A DNA stretch of 64,000 nucleotides, from the NCBI GenBank assembly GCA_032719365.1, contig CM064876.1, positions 57,159,864 through 57,223,863 of the forward strand, in the 5' to 3' direction. Both the position numbers and the translations under genes were made by a program. Positions within the stretch are counted from its first letter, which is position 1. Every line of letters begins with the position of its first letter. A model generated the notes under the pieces. The model made no database searches. It had not been told where the DNA came from and saw nothing but the letters and a program-made list of their open reading frames with translations. Positions 36,017-48,871 of the stretch are shown in pieces. The DNA is from Prinsepia uniflora. Taxonomy: Eukaryota > Streptophyta > Magnoliopsida > Rosales > Rosaceae.

Positions 36017-38806
36017 TATAACGACCCGTCCCGAATTCCGTGATTAGATTAGTGATTAATGAAGGATTAGTGAGATTAATCGGTGATTCTTTGAGCAAAA
36101 TTAGGCTGACGGTGCAAAATGACCGTTTTGCCCTTGGTCGTGGGCAAAATGTTGACTTTTGACTCGGTGTGTCAAACGTACAAGGACCGATGACCGTAAC
36201 GTAGATCGGGACGTCACGAGTCCGTAGACAGGCGGCACGTTGAAATCGGACATCGGACCGAAAATTTATGGTCACGGGATCAAAATTGAGAATTTACGTC
36301 TCGGTATTTGAAATACATATTATTTTAATCAATTGGAAAATATTTATGTGGGGCCCTTGGATGTGTGACAAGTGTCACTCATCCATTGGTAACTTTTACC
36401 TTAAAAAGGGGATCTTGGATTTGATTGGTCATTAGGTTAATTAATTAATTAGTTAAAAAAAATTCTCACATCTCTCAATTCTCTCTCTCTTCTCGCGGAT
36501 CATCTTCTTCATTTCCCTCTAACAAACACACATACCCAAACCTATAAACAACCCTTAATCTTGCCCTTTGATGTTGGACCATGAAAGAAGATGAGAAAGG
36601 GGACATAGAGGAGTCGAATGATGGCAACGGCGCAGGACGCCGTGGACGGTGGCCAGAGAACCGAAACGATATGTTTAGATTCAAATTTTGGGTTTTTGGA
36701 TTTTGATGGTGTTGATCGTTTATAAACTTAGGATGATGTTCCTTGAGCTCTCACGAGCTTGTAGGTGCATTTTGGGACGGATTTGGATGTTGGAGGTGGC
36801 CGAAATGATGACTAGAATTCTATCCGAACTTTTGAACGGCCATAACGTTCAAACCAGGTACTTTCTGAAATTTCTGGGTAGATATTTGGAATCCTTGGGT
36901 CGAGTAGATGGATTTACATAGGTAGAATGTCGAATTTGGTTGAGGAACGAGTGAGATATCAAAGTTTGAAGTTTGGGGCATCAATGGAGTTTTCCGGCGA
37001 GAAATTCCGGCGAGTCGCCGCCCAGTTGACTCATTGACTTTGACCTGTTGACTTACTGTTTATGATGACGTTAGCATTGACTTTTTTGTCAACATTTGAC
37101 CAAAAGTTTGACTCACGCGTGGGGGCACGTGAGAGCGTATTTTTAGGTGGAACCAGAACTATTTTAAAGGTTTCGACGATCCGGATCGAATGGCGGTGGT
37201 TTCGGGTCGATCGGAGATCGTTAAGTAGGTCAAATCGAGGGTTTTCACCTCAGGAAACGTGTAGAGACACATTAACTTTTTCGGAAAGTTTAGGGTTATT
37301 AATATGGAATTGTATAGGTTAGTAGTAACCTTTGAGTATGATTTGGAAAGGTCAGGATGACCCGGAGAGGTCGAATTAGCCCAGGGCTGCTTATGGCACG
37401 CATATCGAGGCGATAGCTAGGACAGTCTGTGAGTGGACTTTGATATCTAAAATGTGATGCATGCATAAATGTTTTATATGGTTTATAGATGTGATTCTAT
37501 GACGATGATTTTAATGATTTTGATTTATATGATTCCACGCATTTCGAAGCGATTTACGTGTTTGCACGTAAATCGAGGTTTACGATTTTGCACTGATTAT
37601 ACGTGCTTATGGTTTTGGAAATGGATTAATGAAATGGTTTTGGATTCTAAAAGGTAAACTCGGGTTCGAGACTCATTTGTTTTACGAATTTTTGGACTTA
37701 ATGTCCATTTGATTTTATAAGGCATCGGGTCGGAGGCCTAATTGGTTTACGTACCGGGCTAGAGGCCCAATTAGTTTGCGCATCGGGTTCGAGGCCCAGT
37801 TGACTTACGTATTGGGCACGAGGCCCATTTGGTTTACGAAATCAGGTACGAGACCTATTTAGTTTACGAAATCGGGCACGAGGCCTAGTTGGTTTATGAA
37901 TTCGGGCCTAGGGCCCAGTTATGGGTTACTATGGTGATTTCGAGTAAGGGACCAAAAAATGGATTTATGGTTCATGACAGTTTATGGGGACCGGGCATGA
38001 ACCCTTGAAAGGTTTTGAGAATGATTTCAAAAAGGTTTTTTGTATACCATCCTTATATTTATAGATTTTCTCCTCCAGCGAGGGTCGTTGGCCTGGATGG
38101 ACTTCGGAGTAGTCACGGAGCACTGACTGAGTGGAGTCACCTCCATTGGGTTCCGTACTCTTAGAAAGGCTATGGATTATAAGTTCCTGGGAGGGTCATT
38201 GATCTACAGACATTGACCTGGGTGGACACTTGGAAAACTTGGGATTTGAGACCCCAAGTAGCACGCGCGTAGTTTTAGATACCGTGACAGGATTGGTTAT
38301 ATGATATATATACGATAAACATGATTTGTTGGATTGCGAAATTTCGTTTTATGAATGATAAATGGATTTGGGCTGAGATCCCACATATGTTACTATGTTA
38401 TGGATTTCTGTAAATGGATTTGGGCAAAGGCGCGTATGATTTGAATTTACGGAATTTAGGGCTGAGACCCTATAAAAGGTTGTTTAAATATATGTGGTTT
38501 GATAAATGGTTTTACTATGCATGCATGCTTTCTAGTGAAGGGTATACAGGTTTTTTATGAAATGTGTTTTATCAAACTATTACTTTTCGTCCACTCACAG
38601 TTTTTTCTGTTTTCACTGCCCTTCAAGTTGATTATTGGTGTGGACTGTGGCAGAGACCGAGACATCACACTCCTCCACCGGATCCTGGCGTACTCTAGAA
38701 GCCGGTCGGGCTAACGGTTTTAATTTTTCCTTGTCTGACACTCCGTGTCAGACGGGATCAGGAGCGTCCTTCATTAATCCCGGGAGGATTGGGACGGGTT
38801 CTGACA
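36017..38806 (+). mobile_element. Element B, 5' LTR
   Basis: It begins TATAACGACCCGTCCC (TGTAAC in the 3' copy) and ends GGGACGGGTTCTGACA. Features: a CT-rich tract at 36470-36530 that resembles a plant core-promoter pyrimidine patch; GTGAGTGGAC at 37429-37438 and GTCCACTCAC at 38589-38598; TGCATGCA near 37458 and 38517; a RGGCCYA minisatellite at about 37660-37930; and a stem-loop (GTCTGACAC/GTGTCAGAC) near 38730-38751. Confidence 0.85.
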
Positions 38807-38808
38807 AG

Positions 38809-38820
38809 TGGTATCAGAGC
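38809..38820 (+). other. Primer binding site of element B
   Basis: TGGTATCAGAGC starts two bases after the LTR end TTCTGACA and is complementary to initiator methionine tRNA. It is unmutated relative to the usual plant consensus. Confidence 0.9.
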
Positions 38821-39560
38821 AGGTTTGTTCATGTTACTTTGAGTTCCAGATTGAGGTTGTCAAGGCGCATCACAGGAGCTACGCGCAGATTGTGGATGTG
38901 ATGTCTCTATGGACTGCAGTTCTTGGTCAACCTGATAGCTAGGATGCTGATACGATAGTTAGTAGGATTGAATCATAGATCATTTTGGTTCGGCATTTGA
39001 TGCCAGGGTTGCCATAGATTTGTCGTGGTTGGCAGTGTGGGACCCTACGGAAGGATGAACGTAATGATCCTTTAGAGTTTTGACCATGGGACGGTTAAGT
39101 TGGGACCGTTGAGTACGATATTATAGGATCAGTTTGACGATAGTTAGGAGTTGTGACCATTAGATGGTCAGATCTTGTTGACTTAGATGGCTATGCTGTT
39201 GTGTGCAGCCGGATTTTCCCGAACCCCAATTGAGTGTTGGAACCTCATTTGCGTGATGGTCTGGAAATGCGAACCCTAGTTGAGTTGACGGTAGGATTGG
39301 ATTGACGTCCTTACGATGTAAGGACCGCAGGGTCGATTAGATTGTGGATTTTACCTTTGAGGACATTTGGGTTTCGAGGAACCCTGGGGTGTGATCGTGT
39401 AACCTTAAGGTAGGATGTATGGTTCGGAAAGGTGAGTTGGCGAGTGGTTTGACTTTGGCGACTTTTCAAAGCCGAGATCGTCGGTCGGTCATGTTATGTC
39501 AGCTTTAGTGATGGGACTGCACTATGCAGTCGAGGTTGTGTTAATCAGTTAGACTTAGTT

Positions 39561-42500
39561 TGTAACGAACCGTCCCGGGAATTAGGGTTAAGACCGTGAT
39601 TAAGATGAGATTAGTGAGCTAAATCGGGGGTTAGTTGGTTCCGATAAAGTCGTTAGCCTAGAATGACGATTTTGCCCCTAGTTTGGGTAAAAAGTTGACT
39701 TCTAGTTTGGGCGGTCAAGTGGGTATTGACCGATGACTAGGACGTAGTTTAGGACGTCACAAATCCATAGACAGGTGGCACGCCCGATTTCGACATCCGA
39801 GGAGGAAGTTATGATGTTCAAAAGGTTGAGGGCATAACCGTAATTTGGCTAACTTATGGGGAAAGGTTGACTTTTTGTAAGATCGGGTTTTGGGCACGTT
39901 GACCTAGGATAGTTAGCTAGATCTCGTCTTCCTGAGTTCGATGACAGGCGGCACGTGTTCATCGGAGTTAAGTTGTGTGAGTTACGGGTCTAAAACGGTA
40001 AGGGTAAAATCGAAATTTTGGTTTAAAAAGAAGGGCAGTTTGGTCTTTTGTACTTTGGGCCTGGTACAACAGGGAGGGACAAATGGAGGGCTGAGATGGA
40101 GCCACTTGTGAGAGAGTGTGAGACGATTGTGACGTGTGGCAAGGGCCTAGTGGCTTCTAGGCGTGTGCACGGTCCCAATTATTTGGGGTGCCCGTGTGTG
40201 TTCTTCGACCCAGAGAGAAACAGAGACTGGGAATTGGGGAGGAATCGATCAAGCACGATGAGAGTGGGAGTTTTGCGAGGGTGTGAGAGTGATCAGAGCT
40301 TCAGAGGGAGACAGTGAGAAGGTTGGGAGGTGAGGACTTAGTGTGTGTGCTAAGTGTGAGCTCAAGGGAAAATCAGAGAAAACAGAGAGCAGTGAGGAGT
40401 TTTGGGTGGTGGTGCTGCTGTGGTCGATCAATCGACGCTACTGGTGGTGTTTAGAGACAAGAGTGGAGCCTTAGGAACCCAGTGCACACAGCGGAGCTCA
40501 CGGTGGAGAGCAGGACGCAGGTAATTTCTTTACTTTTCTCTCTGTGCTCTGTTTTACCGTTTAGGTTCAGACGTCTAGTTGTAGCTTTTGGGGTTGAATC
40601 GAGGAGTCTAGTGAGCTTTAGGGGACTCAGTAGGGTCCCAGGTATCCTCTAGTTGTGCAGCCGTGATGGGGACGTGCACGGTGGAGGCTAGAACGACGGA
40701 GAGTACCGGTGTGCTGTGTTTTTCCGTTTTGCTTCAAACGTTGAGTCGTGGCTTTTGGACGTGAGTCGACCGTTTTGGTGAGTTGGGTAAGACTCAGAGA
40801 GTTTCTAGGAAGAGTTTAAGACAGTCACTGTGACGGGGGGTGACTGGGTTGAAGGGATCGTGAAACAGGGGACTGGTTCGAGTTTTGTTCGAGCTTGAGT
40901 CGACGAGTTGTAGGATGAGTCAAGGTGTTATAGTGAAGAGGGTGAGTTCCTTAGAACGGGACGAAGCAGATGGTGAAGAGAGGAGCAGTTTTGGTGCAGG
41001 CACGGCGGAGAACCGGTCACGCCGGTTCGAGTTGTAGGGACTGTTTCAAACCGGGTCGACCAGAGGTTGCTGGTGACACTGTAGCTGGCACGTGAGGGGC
41101 ACGTGCAGCCACTTTGGGAGGTGCGTGCGGCGGCGGCTGGGAAAACGTTCAGCATGGTTTTTGTTCTAGGGGTTGTGACGAGTCTAATGGAATTAGTTTC
41201 AAGTTGATCGGACGTCGATTCGATGTAGTTCCGCGAGGGTGAAGGTTTAGGGTTCCGATTCGTTACGTTTAGGACCCGAGGATTTTTGGGGGAAATTAGG
41301 TGGACTTTCGTAGACGTGTTAGTAACGTTCTTGGGTGATTGTTGACAGGATCGGGACTTCCCAAGGAAGCTGAGGAACGTACGGGATGTTCGAGACGAGA
41401 TTGAGGCCTACGTACTGTGAGTGGACCCTTTCCTTAAACTCGAGCATGCATAACGGTTTTCCTATAATTTTTTTATGGTTTTATATGTGATTTTATGATT
41501 GTTGAATAAGTTAGTTTTACACAATTGCACGGTTTTCGAGAAAATTACGTATTTGGCACGTTTCATGAGAAATGCTGGATTTCTGATTATGATGCCATGA
41601 TTTTGGGATTTCAAATGATAAATGGTTTTCAATGATTATAAATGGATTTGAGTAAAGATTTTCGGTTTTAGAATCGGATTTCGGAAAATGATATTTGGTT
41701 TTAAAGTTCAAACGTGGAATTCCGGATTTGGGTTCGGAATGACGGTCGGGATGCCGGAAGGACATCGGACCAGTGATTTCGGATTCGGGTTTGGATATGG
41801 ATTTCGAAATGGTTTTGGATCGGAATTGCTGGATCTGGTTATTGGGTTTAAAGACCCGGATATTGATTGACGGGGGACGGGCCCGGATTGGGTTTAAAGA
41901 CCCGGATTGAGTTTAAAGACTCGGGAGTTTAAAGACTCGGATATATTGATATTTCCCCCGTAGGCCTGTTGAGTTTAAAGACTCGGGAGTTTAAAGACTC
42001 GGATATTATTGAGGCCTGGATTGAGTTTACAGACTCGAGAGTTTAAAGACTCGGATAGATCCAGCAGGTTTGATCGGTTGGTTATGGCTTGGTACTTATG
42101 TTTCTGATACTTATGTTTTAAGACGTTGATGGTATGATTTATGTAACTGTTTTTATAGTGTTTCTGTTTTTATGAGGAGGTTTATGTGATTTATAACTGT
42201 TTTAATAACTAGGTTATGCATGTGGTTTCAAAACGGAGGGCCAAACCCGGTTTTCTTATAAATGGTTTTGGAAACTTCTTTTATTATTTATGGTCCACTC
42301 ACACCTTCTATTTTTAAATTGCCCTCCAGGTCGTGGAGCTCGTGCGGGGTTGTGACGTCGAGGCAGCGTCGGAGGCATAGAAGTACGAGAGCGACCCCGG
42401 AGTGTTTTAAGTTTTTTCGTGTGCGTGTACTGTTCATTGGTTTTCTTTCTTTTGTATTGGTACTATGCTCTGTAAACTTGACTTCGGGATGTTTGTAGTT

Positions 42501-42622
42501 CTCCTACGTCTGACTGTGTACTTTGGTGGTTTAGAGTGCGTTTCCTTTTGTGTGAGTCGGGGTGTCAGACGGGAGCAGGATTTACCTTGGGTTTCGGGGT
42601 GAAACCTGGGTGGGTCCTAACA
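39561..42622 (+). mobile_element. Element C, 5' LTR
   Basis: It starts TGTAACGAACCGTCCCGG and ends GGTGGGTCCTAACA. The motif pair lies at 41417-41426 (GTGAGTGGAC) and 42293-42302 (GTCCACTCAC); the TTTAAAGACYCGG minisatellite spans about 41845-42066. No TATA box was fixed. Confidence 0.9.
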
Positions 42623-42624
42623 AT

Positions 42625-42637
42625 TGGTATCATAGCC
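42625..42637 (+). other. Primer binding site of element C, one mismatch
   Basis: TGGTATCATAGCC (from 42625) lies two bases after the LTR end. The usual initiator methionine complement is TGGTATCAGAGCC, so one G has become T. Confidence 0.85.
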
Positions 42638-42728
42638 AGGTTTGTCAAGTTTGTTGGGTTTGTCGGTTTGTGAGGTTGTGTTTCGGTTGTTTGACTGTTT
42701 CTATGCCTCTTTCAGCGTACAATTGACG

Positions 42729-43847
42729 ATGCCTCCGAGACGTAGACCCTCTCCACGACCTGAAGACTAAGCAGCTAGAGGGACAGAGAGTGCTACGATT
42801 AAGCGAGCCCATCGGCTCGGGGCTACTACTTTTAGTGGCGGGGCTGATCCTGAGGAAGCCCAGAGGTGGATCACGAGACTTGAGCGGATCTTTGCAGTGA
42901 TGCATTGCCCACCGGAGGATCGAGTGTTACTGGCTAAGTTTTTACTGGACGGTGCGGCGTACGAGTGGTGGTATACCCTCGAGTTTTCTGGCTGGGATGC
43001 ACATACAGTGACCTGGGAGACGTTTCGGGAAAGATTCTTAGATCAGTATTATCCTCGTTCTTTCCGAGATGCCAAGGAGGCTGAGTTTCTGCAGCTTCAA
43101 CAGGGGAATCTGAGTGTGGCTGAGTACGAACAGAAGTTTCAGATGTTGTCTCGGTTTGCTCCTGCGTTTGTGGCCACTGAAGCCGAGAAGTGCCGTAGGT
43201 TTGAGTTGGGCCTGCGAGGTGAGATTCGAGCCATAGTGACAGCTGGATGGTTTACTACCCTCCGAGAGCTGTCAGATGCTGCGGTGGGGGTTGAGGCTAG
43301 TTTTCCGGTACGACGCCGGGAGCCATCTTTTTCTGGAGCTTCGAGTCAGAGGACACCGAAGAGAGGTAACTTCAGTGGAGCGTCGTCGTCGGGCGATGAT
43401 CATTTCGGTAGACCTGGTAGTTTCCAGAGTTCAGGATTTCGAGGTTACCGCGCACAGCCGACTCCACAAGCTAGTGCGACGTCTGTTGCATCGACGGGGA
43501 GACCGAGTGGTGGACCTAGTCGGGATGTTTGTTTCTACTGTGGGGAGCGAGGTCACTTGCGACGTGAGTGTCCACTGTTACCACATGAAGGCGGTGTAGG
43601 CCGAGGATCAGCGGAGCATGGACAAAGTACAGCGTCAGGGACAGCGCGCACTAGAGGAGGTGGTGGTGCCACTAGTAGTTCGAGGGGACGTGGTAGATCT
43701 TCAGGATCTCAGGCCCGAGTGTTTTCGATGACTCAGCAGGAGGTTCAGTCGATACCAGGTGCGGGGACAAGTATTTTTACTATCCTTGGTTGTGTTGTAC
43801 TTACTTTGTTGGATCCTAGGGTAGAGTCTAGGATTTACCCTAGGTGA
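42729..43847 (+). pseudogene. Ty3/Gypsy gag with one premature stop
   Basis: The frame opens with ATG at 42729 (MPPRRRPSPRP), meets TAA at 42768-42770 after 13 codons, and stays open in the same frame to TGA at 43845-43847. The later ATG at 42897 gives 316 residues. The retrotransposon gag domain is clear: GATTFSGGADPEEAQRW before 42897, then LLDGAAYEWWYTLEF, FLDQYYPRSFRDAKEAEF, and RFAPAFVATEAEKCRRFELG. A CCHC zinc knuckle CFYCGERGHLRRECP follows, typical of nucleic-acid-binding nucleocapsid. The C-terminus (VFSMTQQE and a degenerate LLDPRVESR) is a remnant of the region leading into protease, where active elements have a DPGATHSF-like site; that site is lost. It would package RNA into particles if made; the early stop probably blocks the normal start. 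Confidence 0.85.
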
Positions 43848-44414
43848 CCTGGAGTGACGAGGTTACGATTTACGGTGAGTTCCGTTGAAGGAGGACGGAA
43901 AGGAATGGGAAAAGAGTGACTATAAGTGATCGATATGAGGTTATTGAAGGAGAGAACCCACAATCTAGAGTTTGCCTTTAGGACTTTGTAGATTTATCCG
44001 ACAAGTGGTCGAAGTAGCAGCCGAGGGAGTGAGCCAGTAGGTAGGATTTCCTGTTGGCTTAGATTGTTCTGGGGTAGGATTCGGGTTGGTTTTGGGAAGT
44101 GAGGTGGTAGTACGTGAGGATGTACTCTATGAGTTCTATTGGGTACTCCATATGAGGTATTTTAAAATGCCTTTGTTTTCTATTCATAGAGTTTCCCTTG
44201 CGTACACCATAAAGTGTTAGTGGTACGGAGGAAGGGTTAGATGTGGTACACGGGTAGTTGGGGATGGTGTGAAATACCCAAGGTGGAGATGATAGACAGG
44301 AAAACCCAGGAGTGGTTGTTGTTGAGTTAGTGCGGATTACCGGGTAGGAGACCCCTAGGTGTCGAGAACTAGCTGTGGAATTTCGGGGACGAAATTCTTT
44401 TTAGGTGGGTAGGT
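43848..44414 (+). mobile_element. Element C: interior remnant and polypurine tract
   Basis: About 570 bp with all frames broken replaces the 3-4 kb of pol expected here. It closes with GAATTTCGGGGACGAAATTC, the end-of-polyprotein signature, and a purine-rich TTAGGTGGGTAGGT abutting the 3' LTR at 44415. Either pol was deleted internally or this lineage moves as a short gag-only form. Confidence 0.75.
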
Positions 44415-47400
44415 TGTAACGACCCGTCCCGGGAATTAGGGTTAAGACCGTGATTAAGATGAGATTAGTGAGCTAAATCGGGGGTTAGTTGGTTCCGATA
44501 AGGTCGTTAGCCTAGAATGACGATTTTGCCCCCGGTTTGGACAAAAAGTTGACTTCTAGTTCGGGCGGTCAAGTGGGTATTGACCGATGACCAGGATGTA
44601 TTTTAGGACGTCACGTATCCGTAGACAGGTTGCACGCCCGATTCCAACAACCGAGGAGGAAGTTATGATGTTCGGAAGGTTGAGGGCATAACTGTAATTT
44701 GGCTAACTTAGGGGGAAAAGTTGACTTTTTGTACGATCAGGTTTTGGGCACGTTGACCTAGGATGGTTAGCTAGATCTCGTCGTCCTGAGTTCGATGACA
44801 GGCGGCACGTGTTCATCGGAGTTAAGTTGTGTGAGTTACGGGTCTAAAACGGTAAGGGTAAAATCGAAATTTTGGTTTAAAAAGAAGTGCAGTTTGGTCT
44901 TTTGTACTTTGGGCCTGGTGCAACAGAGAGGAACAAATGGAGGGCTGATATTGAGCCACTTGTGAGAGAGTGTGAGAGGATTGTGACGTGTGGCAAGGGC
45001 CTAGTGGCTTCTAGGCGTATGCGCGGTCCCAATTATTTGGGGTGCCCGTGTGTGTTCTTCGACCCAGAGAGAAACAGAGACTGGGAATTGGGGAGGAATC
45101 GATCAAGCACGGTGAGAGTGGGAGTTTTGCGAGGGTGTGAGAGTGATCAGAGCTTGAGAGGGAGACAGTGAGAAGGTTGGGAGGTGAGGACTTAGTGGGT
45201 GTGCTAAGTGTGAGCTCACGGGAAAATCAGAGAAAACATAGAGCGGTGAGGAGTTTTGGGTGGTGGTGCTGCTGTGGTAGATCAATCGACGCTGCTGGGG
45301 TGTTTAGAGACAAGAGTGGAGCCTTAGGAACCCAGTGGACACGGCGGAGCTCACGGGGGAGAGCAGGACGCAGGTAATTTCTTTACTTTTCTCTATGTGC
45401 TCTATTTTACCGTTTAGGTTCAGACGTCTAGTTGTAGATTTTGGGGATGAATCGAGGAGTCTAGTGAGGTTTAGGGGACTCAGTAGGGTCCCCGGTATCC
45501 CCTGGTTGTGCAGCCGTGACGGGGACGTGCGCGGCGGAGGCTAGAACGACGGAGAGTACCGGTGTGCTCTGTTTTTCCGTTTTGCTTCAAACGTTGAGTC
45601 GTGGCTTTTGGACGTGAGTCGACGGTTTTGGTGAGTTGGGTTAGACTCGGAGAGGTTCTAGGAAGAGTTTAAGACAGTCACCGTGACGGGGGGTGACCGG
45701 GTTGAAGGGATCGTGAAACAGGGGATTGGTTCGAGTTTTGTTCGAGCTTGAGTCGACGAGTTGTAGGATGAGTCGAGGTGTTAGAGTGAGGGGGTGAATT
45801 CCTTAGAATGGGACGAAGCAGATGGTGAAGAAAGGAGCAGTTTTGGTGCAGGCACGGCGGAGAACCGGTCATGCCGGTTTGAGTTGCAGGGACTGTTTCG
45901 AACCGGGTCGACCAGAGGTTGCTGGCGACACTGTAGCTGGCGCGTGAGGGCCACGCACAGCCACTTTGGGAGGCGCGTGCGGCGGCGGCTGGGAAAACGG
46001 TCAGCAAGGTTTTTGGTCTAGGTGTTGTGACGAGTCTAATGGAATTAGTTTCGGGTTGATCGGACGTCGATTCGATGTAGTTCCGCGAGAGTGAAGGTTT
46101 AGGGTTCCGATTCGTTACGTTTAGGACCCGGGGATTTTTGGGGAAAATTAGGTGGACTTTCGTAGACGTGTTAGTAACGTTCTTGGGTGATTGTTGACAG
46201 GATCGGGACTTCCCGAGGAAGCTGAGGAACGTACGGGACGTTCGAGATGCGATTGAGGCATCGGTACTGTGAGTGGACCCTTTCCTTAAACTCGAGCATG
46301 CATAACGGTTTTCCTATAATTGTTTTATGGTTTTATATGTGATTTTATGATTCTTAAATATGTTAGTTTTACATAATTGCACGGTTTTCGAGAAAATTAC
46401 GTATTTGGCACGTTTTACGAGAAGGCTGGATTTCTGATTATGTTGCCGTGATTTTGGAATTTCAAATGATAAATGGTTTTCAATGATTATAAATGGATTT
46501 GAGTAAAGGTTTTCGGTTTTAGAATCGGATTTCGGAAAACGATATTTGGTTTTAAAGTTGAAACGTGGAATTCCGGATTTGGGTTCGGAATGACGGTCGG
46601 GATGCCGGAAGGGCATCAGACCAGTGATTTCGGATTCGGGTTTGGATATGGATTTTGAAATGGTTTTCAAATGGTGTTGGATCGGATTTTCTGGATCTGG
46701 TTATTGGGTTTAAAGACCCGGATATTGATTGACGGGGGACGGGCCCGGATTGGGTTTAAAGACCCGGATTGAGTTTAAAGACTCGGGAGTTTAAAGACTC
46801 GGATATATTGATATTTCCCCCGTAGGCCTGTTGAGTTTAAAGACTCGGGAGTTTAAAGACTCGGATATTATTGAGGCCTGGATTGCGTTTAAAGACTCAG
46901 GAGTTTAAAGACTCGGATAGATCCAGCAGGTTTGATCGGTTGGTTATGGCTTGGTACTTATGTTTCTGATACTTATGTTTTAAGACGTTGATGGTATGAT
47001 TTCTGTAACTGTTTTTATAGTGTTTCTGTTTTTATGAGGAGGTTTATGTGATTTATAACTTTTTTAATAACTAGGTTATGCATGTGGTTTCAAAATGGAG
47101 GGCCAAACCCGGTTTTCTTATAAATGGTTTTGGAAACTTCTTTTATTATTTATGGTCCACTCACACCTTCTATTTTTAAACTGCCCTCCAGGTCGTGGAG
47201 CTCGTGCGGGGTTGTGACGTCGAGGCAGCGTCAGAGGCATAGAAGTACGAGAGCGACCCCGGAGTGTTTTATGTTTTTCCGTGTGCGTGTACTGTTCATT
47301 GGTTTTCTTTCTTTTGTATTGGTACTATGCTCTGTAAACTTGACTTCGGGATGTTTGTAGTTCTTCTGCGTCTGACTGTGTACTTTGGTGGTTTATAGTG

Positions 47401-47484
47401 CGTTTCCTTTTGTGTGTGTCGGGGTGTCAGATGGAAGCAGGATTTACCTCGTATTTCGAGGTGAAACCGGGGTGGGTCCTGACA
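44415..47484 (+). mobile_element. Element C, 3' LTR
   Basis: It is collinear with the 5' LTR over its whole length (3070 versus 3062 bp), starting TGTAACGACCCGTCCCGG and ending GGGGTGGGTCCTGACA. The minisatellite lies at about 46705-46926 and GTCCACTCAC near 47156-47165. Confidence 0.9.
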
Positions 47485-48871
47485 TAGTTGGTTGTCATAC
47501 TACTTTAGTTGTGATGGATAGTTGGTACAGCTAAGGTCATGGACGACTTGGTAAACGACATTGGTTGAGTCGAGTACGATTTGTTAGGGATTGGTTGGAC
47601 AGGTTACCAAGGTTTGGTACTTGTCGATGAAATCCCAGAGTAGGGATTCAATGTAGTGAGTACGGGCGATTGATTCCGTTGAATATGGAGTCTCGGTAGC
47701 ATTTTCTAGTGGTTGGGCCTGAATGGGTCGTGGTAGGCACTACTATCAAGAGTGGTAGTAGTTGTGGTTGTTGCGAATCGGGTAATGTTTGGGGAACGTT
47801 TCCTTTTCTCGTATGAGTTATGAGGGTGACTGTACCTAGAGTTGTTGGGTACGGGGAAGGCAGAGTTTCTCCAACTTGAGTAGAGGTATGTGATCGTTAC
47901 TCAGTATGAGTAAAGATCCAGGGTTGTCTGATTCACGTAGTGTTTACTGATGCTGATGCTAATGTGCTGGTGCTGGTGCCAGTGATTTTGATGACGATGA
48001 GTCACGAGTCTGGATGTGACTCCGTCGAGATGGGCATGTGTTCGGTATCTGTGGTCCGGCAGTAGATCTCAGATAGAGTTGGACTGGATGGAATCCAGTA
48101 GTTGTTGAGATGTGAAGATCGAGTAGTAATAGTCCACATTCTTTTGGAAGTGCATAAATGGTATAAACCAATAGTCGAACTTGGTAGTGAGTTAGACTGG
48201 TTACAGACACGTGGTTGATGTCCGAGTGTATTGGTTCCGACATGGTTGGAACTTCGGAATCGAGAGAGGTTGTGATTCAGGCGACGAGAGGAGTGCTTGA
48301 TTCCGCTTTGGTAATGGGTATTTTGAAGTCATTTAGGGTAACTTCTCAGGTTCTTCCATGGCAGATGATGGTGGTTGTCACCAGTACGTTGATCGTGTAT
48401 TGGTGCGTGGATCCGCAATTATTTTGGGTCATCAGGAGGAGTTGAGTATTTTGAAGTTAGGTGAACGAGATTTCTCACTTTCTACTTGGTGGCAGATGAT
48501 GTTGGTTTACATGGCGTGGTGAGTGTAGTGAGTTATTTTGTTGCATTCACGTAGGATGAATGTTGATGTCATCGTCTTGGATAATCCTTGATTTTCCTAG
48601 GTGGAATGACAAGGATTGATATGAGGTAATTGGAGAGGACCCACAGTCTCGACGTGTCTCGTCGTTGACTGATTGGTTTAGATGTGGGAAATGGTTGAGG
48701 AGTGATGTGACTGACGAGGGATTCAAGAGGGTGTAAGACCCTATGATCAGATTTCAGGTGGATTGTTAGCTGAGTGAGCATGTGTGGATCCTAGGTGGAT
48801 CGGGATTATGACATTGTGGACTTTGGGCGTTGTGACGATCTGGGATCGTGAAGTTATTGGTCGAGTGATGT

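Larger units (their letters stand above)
39561..47484 (+). mobile_element. Element C: gag-only Ty3/Gypsy LTR retrotransposon (TR-GAG type)
   Basis: Complete LTRs (39561-42622 and 44415-47484), a perfect TAGTT target duplication (39556-39560 and 47485-47489), a primer binding site and a purine tract enclose a 1.8-kb interior with one gag-like gene and no pol. Long LTRs and the gag sequence point to the chromovirus (Tekay/Del-like) branch of Ty3/Gypsy. LTRs differ by roughly 5% by eye, many as C/T and G/A changes. It is inserted into the interior of element B. Confidence 0.9.

Noticed and set aside
40048..45171. 89-94-residue reading frame open in both LTRs of element C (40048-40317 and 44887-45171)
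   Set aside because: The two LTRs are copies of one another, so a shared frame is expected by descent. The protein resembles nothing known and the frame is not kept in the C-family solo LTR.
42262..47360. 78-residue frame shared by both C LTRs (42262-42498 and 47124-47360)
   Set aside because: Same reason: duplicated LTR sequence with no family resemblance or start context.
47490..48866. A gene between element C and solo LTR F
   Set aside because: This is the interior of element B; it shares patches with the interior of A and has no frame longer than about 95 codons.
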